A stretch of 6,133 nt of DNA from Planctomycetales bacterium 4484_123 (GCA_002049885.1 MVCS01000116.1:1-6133); one strand, 5' to 3'; positions 1-6,133 are shown, counted from the stretch's first letter. The notes: generated by a model from the sequence alone, not told the origin. A program made the numbers and translations.

Positions 1-2
1 GG

Positions 3-3000
3 GGCCGCCGCCCCACGCCCCGCCCAGGAGGCGGAAAGGCCGGCGCGCCGGAGGTCACCGCCCTGGCCGGCCAGAAGGCCCTGCTGGTCAACGCCTCGGA
101 AGAGGACTGGAAGATCATCCAGCAGATCATCGAGGCCCTGGACGCCGCGGCCGAGAAGGTCAGGCCCGAGGTGATGGTCTTCCCCTTGGCCAAGGCGCCC
201 AACACGCGCGTGGCCCAGGCGCTGAACAGCATGTACCGGGCGGCCATGCGCCGCGGCCGGGAGGAGGACCGCGTCACGGTCACGCCCCTGGCCGGGACCA
301 ATGCCGTGGTGGTCACCGCCGCCAGGGAGAAGATGCAGGAGGTCGGCAAGCTGATCCAGCAACTGGACGGGGCGGACATCTCGCCCGAGACCGAGTTCCG
401 GATGTTCGCGCTGACCAACGCCAGCGCGACCAAGATCCTGCCGGTGCTGCGAACGCTCATCCGGCCGCTGCAGGAGTCCCGCCCCAACCAGCCCATCAAC
501 CTGACCGTGGACCAGCGTGCCAATGCGATCATCGTCTCCACACGGGCGCCCGTGCTGGAGCGGATTGAAAAGATGATCAAGCGGCTGGATGCGATCCCGC
601 CGTTCCGCACGGCGGACGTGGTCGTCATCCCCTTGAAGAACGCCGACGCCACCGCCCTGGCGGAAGTGCTGACGGACATGCTCACGCCCGGCACCAGCCG
701 GATACAGACCCCCGAGGCCAAGGCGACGGACATGCTCACGCCCGGCACCAGCCGGATACAGACCCCCGAGGCCAAGGCGCTGCAGGAGCAGGTGAGGCTG
801 CTGAAGCTGCGAGAGGGCAAAGAGGGCATCGGGCCGTTGGACCTGACCAAGCCCATCAAGATCACCTCCGACCCGCCGCGGCGGGGCCAACCCGGCTCCA
901 ACAGCCTGATAATCTCCTCCACGCCGGAGAACCTCACCGCGCTGACGGAGATCATCAAGGTCCTGGACACCCTGCCCATCGCCGAGGGCGTGCGGGTGCA
1001 GATCGTTCACCTGAAGCACTCCGACGCGGTCACGGTGATGGGCCTGCTGCGAGAGATCTTCAACCAGGGTCAGCGCCTGGCGGGCCGGCCGGGCACGCCC
1101 ACCGCGGGCAAGGCCACCCCCAAGAGCACCGCGGGTGAGGCCCTGGTCAGCGGGCTGAACGTCACCGCCGACGCCCGCACCAACGCCCTGATCCTGGCCG
1201 GCACGGAAGAGGCGGTGGCCCTGGCCACGCTGCTGGTCAACGACCTCGACCGCCAGCCCGCCAGCGAGTTCACCGAGGTGAAGGTCTTCAAGCTCGCGCA
1301 CGCCGACGCGGCGCAGATGGCGACCTTGATTCAGCAGGTCTTCGCCGAGACCCCCCCGGCCGCCCCCGGCGTGGCCGGCGCCCGGGCCTACGTTACCCGC
1401 CTGCGCATGGCGCGCGAGCGGCAGCGGCCGGTGGCGGCCAAGATCGCCCGCAGCCATCCCACGCTCATCGTCCGGGCCGACGCCCTGGCGAACCTGCTGG
1501 TCGTGCTGGCGCGTTCGGACCTCATGCCCATCGTGGGCGAGCTGGTCAGGCAGCTCGACGTGCCCGGGGCCGGGTCGCTGACGCGCGTGCGCATGTACCC
1601 GCTGAGGAACGCCGACGCCACGCGCATGGCCCAGGTCATCAACGGCCTGTACACCGGGCCCAATGCCAGGTACCTCCGGCCGGAGGATCGGCCCACCATC
1701 ACCGTCGATACCCGCACCAACACGCTTGTGGTCTCCGGCTCGGAGAAGACCTTCGCGATGATCGACGCCCTGCTGAGAAAGCTGGACGCCAAGCTGCCCA
1801 TCGACCTGCGCGACATCCGCCTGGTGAAGCTGGAGAACGCCGACGCGACCACGCTGGCACCGTCGCTGCAGCGCATGATGGACGCCCGCGTGCAGCGCCA
1901 GCAGAGCCTTGGGGTCGGCGACGCCGAGGCCCTGCGCATGATCATCGTGCCGGACGCACGCACGAACTTCCTCATCGTGGGCGGCTCGGCGGAGGGGTTC
2001 AAGCTGCTCGAGGAGCTGGCCAGGCAACTGGACGCTGCCCCGCCGGCCCTGGGCGGGCAGATCCAACTGCTGGGCCTGACCAACGCCAACGCCGGCACCC
2101 TGGCGGCGACGCTGACGAACCTCTTCAACCAACGCTACCAGGCGGCCCGGACGCCGGACGTGCAGCGGCAGAAGCCGGTCATAGTACCCGACCTGCGCAC
2201 CAATACCCTGATGGTGGCCGCCAACCAGGACGACAGCCGGGTGTTGAAGTCGCTGGTGGCCAAGCTCGACGCCAAGCCCGTCAGCCCTGCCGTGGAGCTG
2301 GTCGTCATCCCGCTGAAGTTCAACGACGCCGGGGCCGTCGGCCCGGTGATCCAGCGCATCTTCGCCGACCGACTGAAGGCCATGACCCCGCCGGGCCAGC
2401 AGGTCGCCCCGCAGGACGTGGTCTCGGTGGCCACCGACATGCTCAGCAACGCCCTGGTCATCTCGGCCAGCAGGGAGAACCTCACCCTTATCCGCGAGCT
2501 GCTGAAGAAGGTGGACGTGGCCCCGCCCACCGAGACGGGCATAGTCCGGCTGTACCCGCTCCAGCACGCCGACGTGTCTCGCGTGGCGGCCATGCTCCAG
2601 TCGCTGGTCTCCCAGGGGCTGTACAAGCCCGGGCTGCTCGGCGCCCGCAACAACCCCATCGCCCAGGCCCGCGAGAAGGTCTCCATCGCCACCGACATAC
2701 GCACCAACGTGCTGATCATCTCGGCCAGCAAGGAGAACTTCGCCGTCATCGAGGAGATCCTGCGGAAGATCGACGTGAAGGAAGGCTGGGCGCTGGCCGG
2801 CAACATCAAGATCTACCAGCTCAAGCACGCCGAGGCGGGCCGGCTGGGCCCGACCCTCCAGCAGATGTTCGACCGCCGGCGCCAGGCCGAGGCCGCCACC
2901 GGCGGCCAGCCGCGCTCCCTGCCGGTGGTCATCGTGCCCGACGACCGCACCAACGCCCTGCTGGCCGCCGGCAGCAGGGAGAGCCTCTCCGAGCTGGACG

Positions 3001-4340
3001 TCCTGGTGGGCAAGCTGGACGTGGACCAGGTGGTGCGGACGTTCGAGTTCCGCGTGCTGGAACTGAAGCAGGCCTCGGCGGCCACCGTGGCGGCGACCCT
3101 GCGGCAGTTGTTCGCCCAGCGCCGCGGTCCGGGCGGCAGGGCGCCGACCCCCGTGACCATCATCGCCGACCCGAAGACGAACGCGGTGATCATAGGGGCG
3201 GCCCGAGACGACATCGCCGTGGCCGAGGGCCTCATCGCCAAGCTCGACCGCAGCAGGCCGCCAACAGGCCAGACGGTGCGCATCTTCCCCATCGCCCGCG
3301 CCGACGCCACCCAACTGGCCAACACCCTGCGCCAACTCTACGAGGCCACCAAGCCCAGCGGCGGGCAGGCGGCCCTGACCATCACCGTGGACGAGCACTC
3401 CAATTCGCTGCTGGTGGCGGCCACGCGGGCGGAGATGGCCCACATCGGCGAACTCATCAAGCAGCTCGACACCTCCGTACTGACCGACGTGACGGAGATA
3501 CGCATCTTCACCCTCCGCCACGCCGACGCCCAGCAACTGGCGCAGATCCTCACCGACGCCATGACCAACAAGCCCCGCCCGTTGACCGGCGAATCTCCCC
3601 GGCGGGCGCAACTGTTGAGGTTCATCGCCGAAAGCCCCGACGGCAGGAAGTTCATGGCCACGGCCCTGAAGCGCGGGGTGATGATCACCGCCGTGCCGCG
3701 GACCAACTCGCTGCTGATCCAGGCGCCCACCGAGACCATGAAGCTGCTGGCCCGGCTGGTCGATGCCCTGGACAACACCGACCCGCGCCGGGCCGAGATA
3801 CGCGTATTCACCCTGACCAACGCCGAGGCCACGCAGATGGCCACGGTGCTGAGTGAACTGTTCCGGCTGCAACTGACCAACACCCAGCGGCAGGCGGCGC
3901 GATACACCCTGGCCACCACCCAGCCGGCGAAGGTCGCCGCCACCTTCGGCTCGGCCGAGCAGGCCACGCTTACCATTACCGTGGACCGGCGCACGAACTC
4001 GCTGCTGGTCGGAGGCACGCGCGAATACGTCGAGCTGGTCGGCAGGGTCATCCAGGAGCTCGACGCCTACCCCGCCGAGGACCGCCAGACGGTCGTGTAC
4101 CGGCTGCGGAACGCCCAGGCGGCCGATGTGGAATCGGCCCTGCGGCGCTTCCTGGACCAGGAGCGCCAGACCATTGTCCGCACGCTTGGTGCCGACGCGA
4201 TGGGGGCGGCCAAGGAGCTGCTGGCCCGCGAGATCGCCATCGTGGCGGAGCCCAACTCCAACACGCTGCTCATCTCCGGCTCGCCGCGTTTCTTCCGCAC
4301 CATCGCGGCCATGGTCAACGAGCTCGACCAACCCCCGCCG
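3..4340 (+). repeat. Array of 16 complete plus one partial secretin-N (ring-building) protein repeats
   Basis: Protein-level repeats inside the secretin gene. Complete units begin at 168, 393, 615, 990, 1272, 1581, 1809, 2055, 2292, 2535, 2799, 3045, 3270, 3492, 3792 and 4083; a half unit precedes them. Unit lengths are 75, 74, 125, 94, 103, 76, 82, 79, 81, 88, 82, 75, 74, 100, 97 and 86 residues. The consensus is a strand like V-R-I-F-x-L-x-N-A-D-A, a helix ending L-x-x-L-F, a variable loop, then V-x-V-D-x-R-T-N-x-L-L-V-x-A-S and a helix ending in K-L-D. The Asn of the R-T-N position is kept in all 16 complete units, and the closing Asp in all 17. This is the alpha/beta fold known to build stacked N1-N3 rings in GspD. 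Units are well diverged in DNA, so the array is old rather than a recent expansion. Confidence 0.92.
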
Positions 4341-5294
4341 CAGGTGCTGGTGCAGGTCCTGCTGGCCGAGGTCACGCTCAACGACACCACGGAGTTCGGC
4401 TTCGAGTGGCAGGTCTCGGCCAATCCCTCCGGGCGGAAGATCGGCGTCGGGCCGCGCTTCGGCCTCAAGACCGACGGGTTCACCTTCAGCGTCTCTTCGG
4501 GCGACCTGACGTTGCTGCTGCGGGCGCTGCAGAGCCAGGGCCGGCTGGAGGTGCTCTCCCGCCCGCAGATCCTGGCCGCTGACAACCAGCAGGCGGAGGT
4601 CAGCATCGGCCAGCGCGTGCCCTTCGTGACCGCCTCGCGCATCACCGAGGCCGGGACCACCCTGAATACCATCCAGTACGAGAACGTCGGCATCATCCTC
4701 ACCGTCACCCCGCACATCAGCCCCGACGGGTTCGTGAAGATGGAGGTCTCGCCGGAGATATCCTCGGTGGCCGACTCGACGGTGGAGATATCCGAGAACC
4801 TCAACGCCATCGTCATCAACCGGCGTTCCGCGACCACCACCGTGACGGTGCAGGACGGGCACACCATCGTCATCGGCGGGCTGATCACCAACAAGCTCCA
4901 GAACATCGAGGAGAAGGTCCCCATCATCGGCGACATCCCCCTGCTGGGAGCATTGTTCAAGTCCACCAAGGTCGTCAAGGAGCGCACCGAGCTGCTGATC
5001 ATCCTGACCCCGCGCATCCTGCGCTCGCCCACCGACGCCGACCTGGTGAGCAACCGGCAGATTCGCTCCCTGGGCCTGGCCAAGGGCATCCACACGGACG
5101 CCTCCATCGGTGAGTTGTTGAATCCCCTCAAGGACGTCACCCCGCTGGAGGTCAAGCGGCTTCTGGGCCGTGGGCCGAGCACGCGCCCCAGCTCGGAGGT
5201 CGTCCCCATCGTGGTGCCGCGAATCCTCCCATCGGGTCCGAAGACCCAGCGGCTGCGGATCCAGCCCAGGACGCGCCCGAGCACGAACAACTGA
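3..5294 (+). CDS. Giant multi-repeat secretin (GspD/PilQ superfamily), 5'-partial
   Basis: This encodes an outer-membrane secretin, a homomultimeric gated pore. The frame is open from the first whole codon, so the start lies outside the window; 1763 codons are visible against roughly 650 residues for a typical GspD. From N to C terminus there is half of one secretin-N repeat (3-167), sixteen complete repeats (168-4340), the secretin domain (4341-5024) and an 89-residue tail. Diagnostic secretin motifs are VLVQVLLAEVTL (from 4344), LSRPQILAADNQQA, GQRVPF, and VPIIGDIPLLGALF (4917-4958), which matches the family signature V-P-x-x-G-D-I-P-x-L-G-x-L-F. No signal peptide can be seen because the N terminus is missing. 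No cysteine occurs in the visible protein, as suits an exported periplasmic protein. A GTG at 171 is not the true start, because residues encoded at 51-161 already form a good half repeat. Secretin assignment is firm; the system served (type II, pilus or other) is not determinable here. Confidence 0.95.
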   Translation, partial: GRRPTPRPGGGKAGAPEVTALAGQKALLVNASEEDWKIIQQIIEALDAAAEKVRPEVMVFPLAKAPNTRVAQALNSMYRAAMRRGREEDRVTVTPLAGTNAVVVTAAREKMQEVGKLIQQLDGADISPETEFRMFALTNASATKILPVLRTLIRPLQESRPNQPINLTVDQRANAIIVSTRAPVLERIEKMIKRLDAIPPFRTADVVVIPLKNADATALAEVLTDMLTPGTSRIQTPEAKATDMLTPGTSRIQTPEAKALQEQVRLLKLREGKEGIGPLDLTKPIKITSDPPRRGQPGSNSLIISSTPENLTALTEIIKVLDTLPIAEGVRVQIVHLKHSDAVTVMGLLREIFNQGQRLAGRPGTPTAGKATPKSTAGEALVSGLNVTADARTNALILAGTEEAVALATLLVNDLDRQPASEFTEVKVFKLAHADAAQMATLIQQVFAETPPAAPGVAGARAYVTRLRMARERQRPVAAKIARSHPTLIVRADALANLLVVLARSDLMPIVGELVRQLDVPGAGSLTRVRMYPLRNADATRMAQVINGLYTGPNARYLRPEDRPTITVDTRTNTLVVSGSEKTFAMIDALLRKLDAKLPIDLRDIRLVKLENADATTLAPSLQRMMDARVQRQQSLGVGDAEALRMIIVPDARTNFLIVGGSAEGFKLLEELARQLDAAPPALGGQIQLLGLTNANAGTLAATLTNLFNQRYQAARTPDVQRQKPVIVPDLRTNTLMVAANQDDSRVLKSLVAKLDAKPVSPAVELVVIPLKFNDAGAVGPVIQRIFADRLKAMTPPGQQVAPQDVVSVATDMLSNALVISASRENLTLIRELLKKVDVAPPTETGIVRLYPLQHADVSRVAAMLQSLVSQGLYKPGLLGARNNPIAQAREKVSIATDIRTNVLIISASKENFAVIEEILRKIDVKEGWALAGNIKIYQLKHAEAGRLGPTLQQMFDRRRQAEAATGGQPRSLPVVIVPDDRTNALLAAGSRESLSELDVLVGKLDVDQVVRTFEFRVLELKQASAATVAATLRQLFAQRRGPGGRAPTPVTIIADPKTNAVIIGAARDDIAVAEGLIAKLDRSRPPTGQTVRIFPIARADATQLANTLRQLYEATKPSGGQAALTITVDEHSNSLLVAATRAEMAHIGELIKQLDTSVLTDVTEIRIFTLRHADAQQLAQILTDAMTNKPRPLTGESPRRAQLLRFIAESPDGRKFMATALKRGVMITAVPRTNSLLIQAPTETMKLLARLVDALDNTDPRRAEIRVFTLTNAEATQMATVLSELFRLQLTNTQRQAARYTLATTQPAKVAATFGSAEQATLTITVDRRTNSLLVGGTREYVELVGRVIQELDAYPAEDRQTVVYRLRNAQAADVESALRRFLDQERQTIVRTLGADAMGAAKELLAREIAIVAEPNSNTLLISGSPRFFRTIAAMVNELDQPPPQVLVQVLLAEVTLNDTTEFGFEWQVSANPSGRKIGVGPRFGLKTDGFTFSVSSGDLTLLLRALQSQGRLEVLSRPQILAADNQQAEVSIGQRVPFVTASRITEAGTTLNTIQYENVGIILTVTPHISPDGFVKMEVSPEISSVADSTVEISENLNAIVINRRSATTTVTVQDGHTIVIGGLITNKLQNIEEKVPIIGDIPLLGALFKSTKVVKERTELLIILTPRILRSPTDADLVSNRQIRSLGLAKGIHTDASIGELLNPLKDVTPLEVKRLLGRGPSTRPSSEVVPIVVPRILPSGPKTQRLRIQPRTRPSTNN
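671..779 (+). repeat. Perfect 54-bp in-frame tandem duplication within secretin repeat 3
   Basis: Copy one is 671-724 and copy two is 725-778, identical at every base; identity extends one base further (725 equals 779) and ends at 780. The unit encodes 18 residues, TDMLTPGTSRIQTPEAKA, twice in a row. It duplicates the end of the first helix of repeat 3 plus the start of its loop. Because the surrounding secretin repeats are strongly diverged, perfect identity indicates a recent slippage or recombination event, or an assembly error. The reading frame is preserved either way. Confidence 0.97.
4341..5024 (+). other. Secretin outer-membrane beta-barrel domain of the giant secretin
   Basis: This segment forms the multimeric double-walled barrel and gate in known secretins. 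It opens with QVLVQVLLAEVTLNDTTEFG, the usual entry into the domain, and continues with SSGDLTLLLRALQSQGRLEV, then the dN-x-x-A / G-Q-x-V-P-F block, then a NVGIILTVTPHI block. It closes with VPIIGDIPLLGALF and ELLIILTPRIL. All core family blocks are in order and none is missing, so the channel is expected to be functional. The domain is of about ordinary length (228 residues), so the great size of the protein comes entirely from the N-terminal repeats. Confidence 0.93.
5025..5291 (+). other. C-terminal tail of the secretin beyond the barrel (possible S-domain-like region)
   Basis: Eighty-nine residues follow the last barrel strand. The first part (SPTDADLVSNRQIRSLGLAK and onward) resembles the post-barrel helical stretch of several secretins. 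The remainder is rich in Pro, Arg, Ser and Thr and ends RTRPSTNN, so it is probably flexible. In some GspD proteins the region after the barrel (S-domain) clamps neighbouring subunits and binds a pilotin lipoprotein. That role is inference here; I see no specific pilotin-binding motif. Confidence 0.5.
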
Positions 5295-5302
5295 TGTCAT
5301 GA
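5292..5302 (+). promoter_or_regulatory. Stop-start translational coupling junction, secretin to lipoprotein
   Basis: The secretin stop TGA (5292-5294) shares its last base with an ATG (5294-5296) that opens a two-codon frame closed by TGA at 5300-5302. That second TGA overlaps the lipoprotein start ATG (5299-5301) in an ATGA arrangement. I see no clear Shine-Dalgarno sequence in the bases before 5299. The lipoprotein is therefore probably translated by ribosomes finishing the secretin, by re-initiation within a few bases. Confidence 0.6.
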
Positions 5303-5799
5303 CCGCCTGGCGGACACTGCTGATCTCGGCGCTGCTGGCCCTCTGGCAGGTAGGCTGCACCGGCCCGGAGAAGGTCGCCTCCACGCCGCCCCAGGCCGTG
5401 GAAGAGGTGGACGATATCCTCGTCCTGGCCGACCCGGTCGCCGCCAATTGGGACGGTCAGGCGGGCGCCGACGGCCTGGACGTGGGCGTGCTGCTCTTTC
5501 GCCGCGACCGGAAGCTGCCGGTGACCGTCAAGGGCACGCTGGAGATGCGGCTATACGAGGGGGTCGTCCGTGCCGAGGACCTTCCCCAGGCCCGCCCGCT
5601 GCGCACGTGGCGATTCGACGCCGCTCAGCTCCGCGCCCTGCTGGGCCGGACGCCCGCCGGCTGGGGCTACGCCCTCCGCCTGCCGTGGGGCCCGACCCGG
5701 CCGGCGACTTCCTCCGTAACCCTCACCGCCCGCTACGTCGCGCCCAGCGGCCGGACCGTACACGCCCCACCCGTCGCCATCGCCACCCGGCCAAGGTGA
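5299..5799 (+). CDS. Small predicted lipoprotein of unknown function, coupled to the secretin
   Basis: The product is 166 residues. It begins MTAWRTLLISALLALWQVGC: one Arg, a hydrophobic stretch of about 13 residues, then Cys20 (codon 5356-5358) preceded by V-G. This is a plausible but imperfect lipobox, with Gln rather than Leu at -3. The mature protein would be lipid-anchored at Cys20, with a short Pro/Glu-rich linker, then a domain from about residue 37 that looks beta-rich: LDVGVLLFRRD, VTVKGTLEMRLYEG, RTWRFDAAQLRALL, GWGYALRLPWG, VTLTARYV. It could be a beta-sandwich. I do not recognise the family and see no catalytic motif. The start at 5299 is chosen because it gives a signal peptide directly; the frame stays open upstream but only as a shadow of the secretin. 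Spacing of 4 nt after the secretin stop implies one operon. A pilotin-like or accessory role is suggested by position only; TPR repeats of PilF-type pilotins are absent. Confidence 0.85.
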   Translation: MTAWRTLLISALLALWQVGCTGPEKVASTPPQAVEEVDDILVLADPVAANWDGQAGADGLDVGVLLFRRDRKLPVTVKGTLEMRLYEGVVRAEDLPQARPLRTWRFDAAQLRALLGRTPAGWGYALRLPWGPTRPATSSVTLTARYVAPSGRTVHAPPVAIATRPR

Positions 5800-5830
5800 C
5801 CGCCCCGAACCGGCATCACACCCCACCGCC

Positions 5831-5854
5831 CCGACCGGCTGCGCCCGCGGTCGG
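5831..5854. terminator. Candidate hairpin in the convergent intergenic gap
   Basis: A perfect 7-bp inverted repeat, CCGACCG (5831-5837) and CGGTCGG (5848-5854), encloses a 10-nt loop. It lies 31 bp past the lipoprotein stop, between two convergent genes. No T-run follows on either strand, so it is not a canonical intrinsic terminator; in such GC-rich DNA a stem this short can arise by chance. Confidence 0.3.
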
Positions 5855-5865
5855 CCCACGGCATC

Positions 5866-5886
5866 GGCTCGGTCACCGGCCGAGCC
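5866..5886. terminator. Candidate bidirectional hairpin next to the minus-strand gene's stop
   Basis: GGCTCGG (5866-5872) pairs perfectly with CCGAGCC (5880-5886). The stem can extend inward by a T-G and a C-G pair to leave a three-base loop, giving a compact 21-nt hairpin. It begins one base beyond the stop codon of the minus-strand gene (5888-5890) and could end transcripts from both sides. There is no T-tract, so this is a moderate-to-weak call. Confidence 0.4.
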
Positions 5887-5887
5887 C

Positions 5888-6133
5888 CTACTCCCTGCGG
5901 ACGTAGGTGCCGCCGACGCGCGCCACCTGGTCGCCGTCGGCACCGGGCAGGTGGGATATGACCAGCAACTCCGCGTCCGTCCACAGTTCGCCGACACGGC
6001 GGAGGGGCACGGCCAGCCGCTCGGTATAAACCACGCGGTCAACCCGCCCATCGGCCCAGTGCAGCTCCACTTCGCGGAGATAACCTTCACCCGCCCGGAC
6101 CGAGGCCGTGAACCCCGGCGGCTCCGGCCCGAC
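5888..6133 (-). CDS. Hypothetical protein, C-terminal part, 5' end outside window
   Basis: On the minus strand the frame is open from the window edge (6133) to TAG at 5890-5888, giving 81 residues with no internal stop. The visible sequence includes FTASVRAGEGYLREVELHWA, GRVDRVVYTERLAVPL, ELWTDAELLVISHLP and ends VARVGGTYVRRE. It looks like alternating short beta strands, with no membrane segment. Third codon positions are strongly G/C, as in the other genes, which favours this frame over the overlapping longer minus-strand frame covering 5551-6090, whose product is rich in Gly, Ala, Ser and Cys and looks like noise. A GTG at 6070-6068 could be a start, but the coding character continues upstream of it, so I treat the gene as truncated by the window. 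It faces the secretin operon tail to tail. I do not recognise the family. Confidence 0.6.
   Translation of the reverse strand, partial: VGPEPPGFTASVRAGEGYLREVELHWADGRVDRVVYTERLAVPLRRVGELWTDAELLVISHLPGADGDQVARVGGTYVRRE

Noticed and set aside
171..173. GTG at 171 as start of the secretin
   Set aside because: The frame is open to the window edge and the residues before 171 form the second half of another secretin-N repeat, so this GTG is an internal valine codon.
4126..4509. Plus-strand 127-residue open frame inside the secretin
   Set aside because: It is out of frame with unmistakable secretin sequence, and its product is Ser/Arg/Pro-rich with no family features.
4749..4797. Short direct repeat GGAGATATCC, present twice in the secretin domain
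   Set aside because: It reflects the protein sequence E-I-S used twice (PEISS and VEISE) within a normal secretin block; ten bases is too short to call a repeat element.
1070..5290. A chain of long minus-strand open frames (1070-1291, 1388-2128, 2135-2809, 2813-3325, 3338-4051, 4067-5290), all in the same frame, antisense to the secretin
   Set aside because: They are a codon-usage shadow. In that frame a stop needs a sense wobble T or C followed by TA, or wobble T followed by CA, which is rare with G/C-rich third positions. Products are rich in Ser, Arg and Ala with no domain pattern, while the plus frame shows clear repeats and secretin motifs throughout.
5170..5298. Upstream extension of the lipoprotein to an ATG at 5170
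   Set aside because: The added 43 residues are Arg/Ser/Pro-rich and overlap the secretin's own coding sequence; starting at 5299 gives a proper signal peptide at the N terminus.
5448..5906. Plus-strand 152-residue open frame overlapping the lipoprotein
   Set aside because: Its Pro/Arg/His-rich product is typical of an out-of-frame GC-rich shadow, and it crosses both the lipoprotein stop and the convergent gap.
5551..6090. Minus-strand 179-residue open frame (and a 5733-5984 minus frame) across the 3' region
   Set aside because: Both overlap better-supported genes; the products are low-complexity Gly/Ala/Arg/Pro with scattered Cys and Trp. The frame ending at 5888 has more credible composition and codon use.
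1..6133. CRISPR array, mobile element, tRNA or rRNA
   Set aside because: No regular spaced DNA repeats, transposase motifs, inverted terminal repeats or RNA gene signatures were seen. The only exact repeat tract of note is the 54-bp duplication, which is coding.

Overview
The window is very GC-rich and fully bacterial in character, with tightly packed genes and a strong G/C preference at third codon positions. It is filled almost entirely by one enormous gene for a secretin-type outer-membrane channel. A giant secretin with many ring-building repeats, followed by an unrecognised small lipoprotein, fits a Planctomycetota-like or related diderm genome (the wider Planctomycetota/Verrucomicrobiota/Chlamydiota neighbourhood). 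This is inferred from protein style only; no rRNA or other marker gene is present.

Layout: (1) Positions 3-5294, plus strand: 3' part of a secretin gene, open to the left edge of the window (at least 1763 codons visible, true start outside). It has the second half of one repeat, then 16 complete secretin-N-type repeats (168-4340), the outer-membrane secretin domain (4341-5024) and an 89-residue tail. The visible protein contains no cysteine. A perfect 54-bp in-frame tandem duplication (671-779) lies in repeat 3. (2) Positions 5299-5799, plus strand: a 166-residue predicted lipoprotein starting 4 nt after the secretin stop, almost certainly co-translated. (3) Positions 5800-5887: an 88-bp convergent gap with two GC-rich hairpins. 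(4) Positions 5888-6133, minus strand: the C-terminal 81 codons of an unrecognised gene that runs off the right edge.

How they may work together: secretins multimerise into gated outer-membrane pores for type II secretion, type IV pili, type III secretion or filamentous phage, and their N domains stack as rings in the periplasm. A conventional GspD has one N0 plus three such domains; this protein has at least 16 and part of a 17th. If each forms a ring, the periplasmic conduit would be unusually long. The coupled lipoprotein is a positional candidate for an assembly factor (pilotin-like) or accessory subunit, without homology evidence. No ATPase, inner-membrane platform or pseudopilin gene is visible, so the secretion system served cannot be named.
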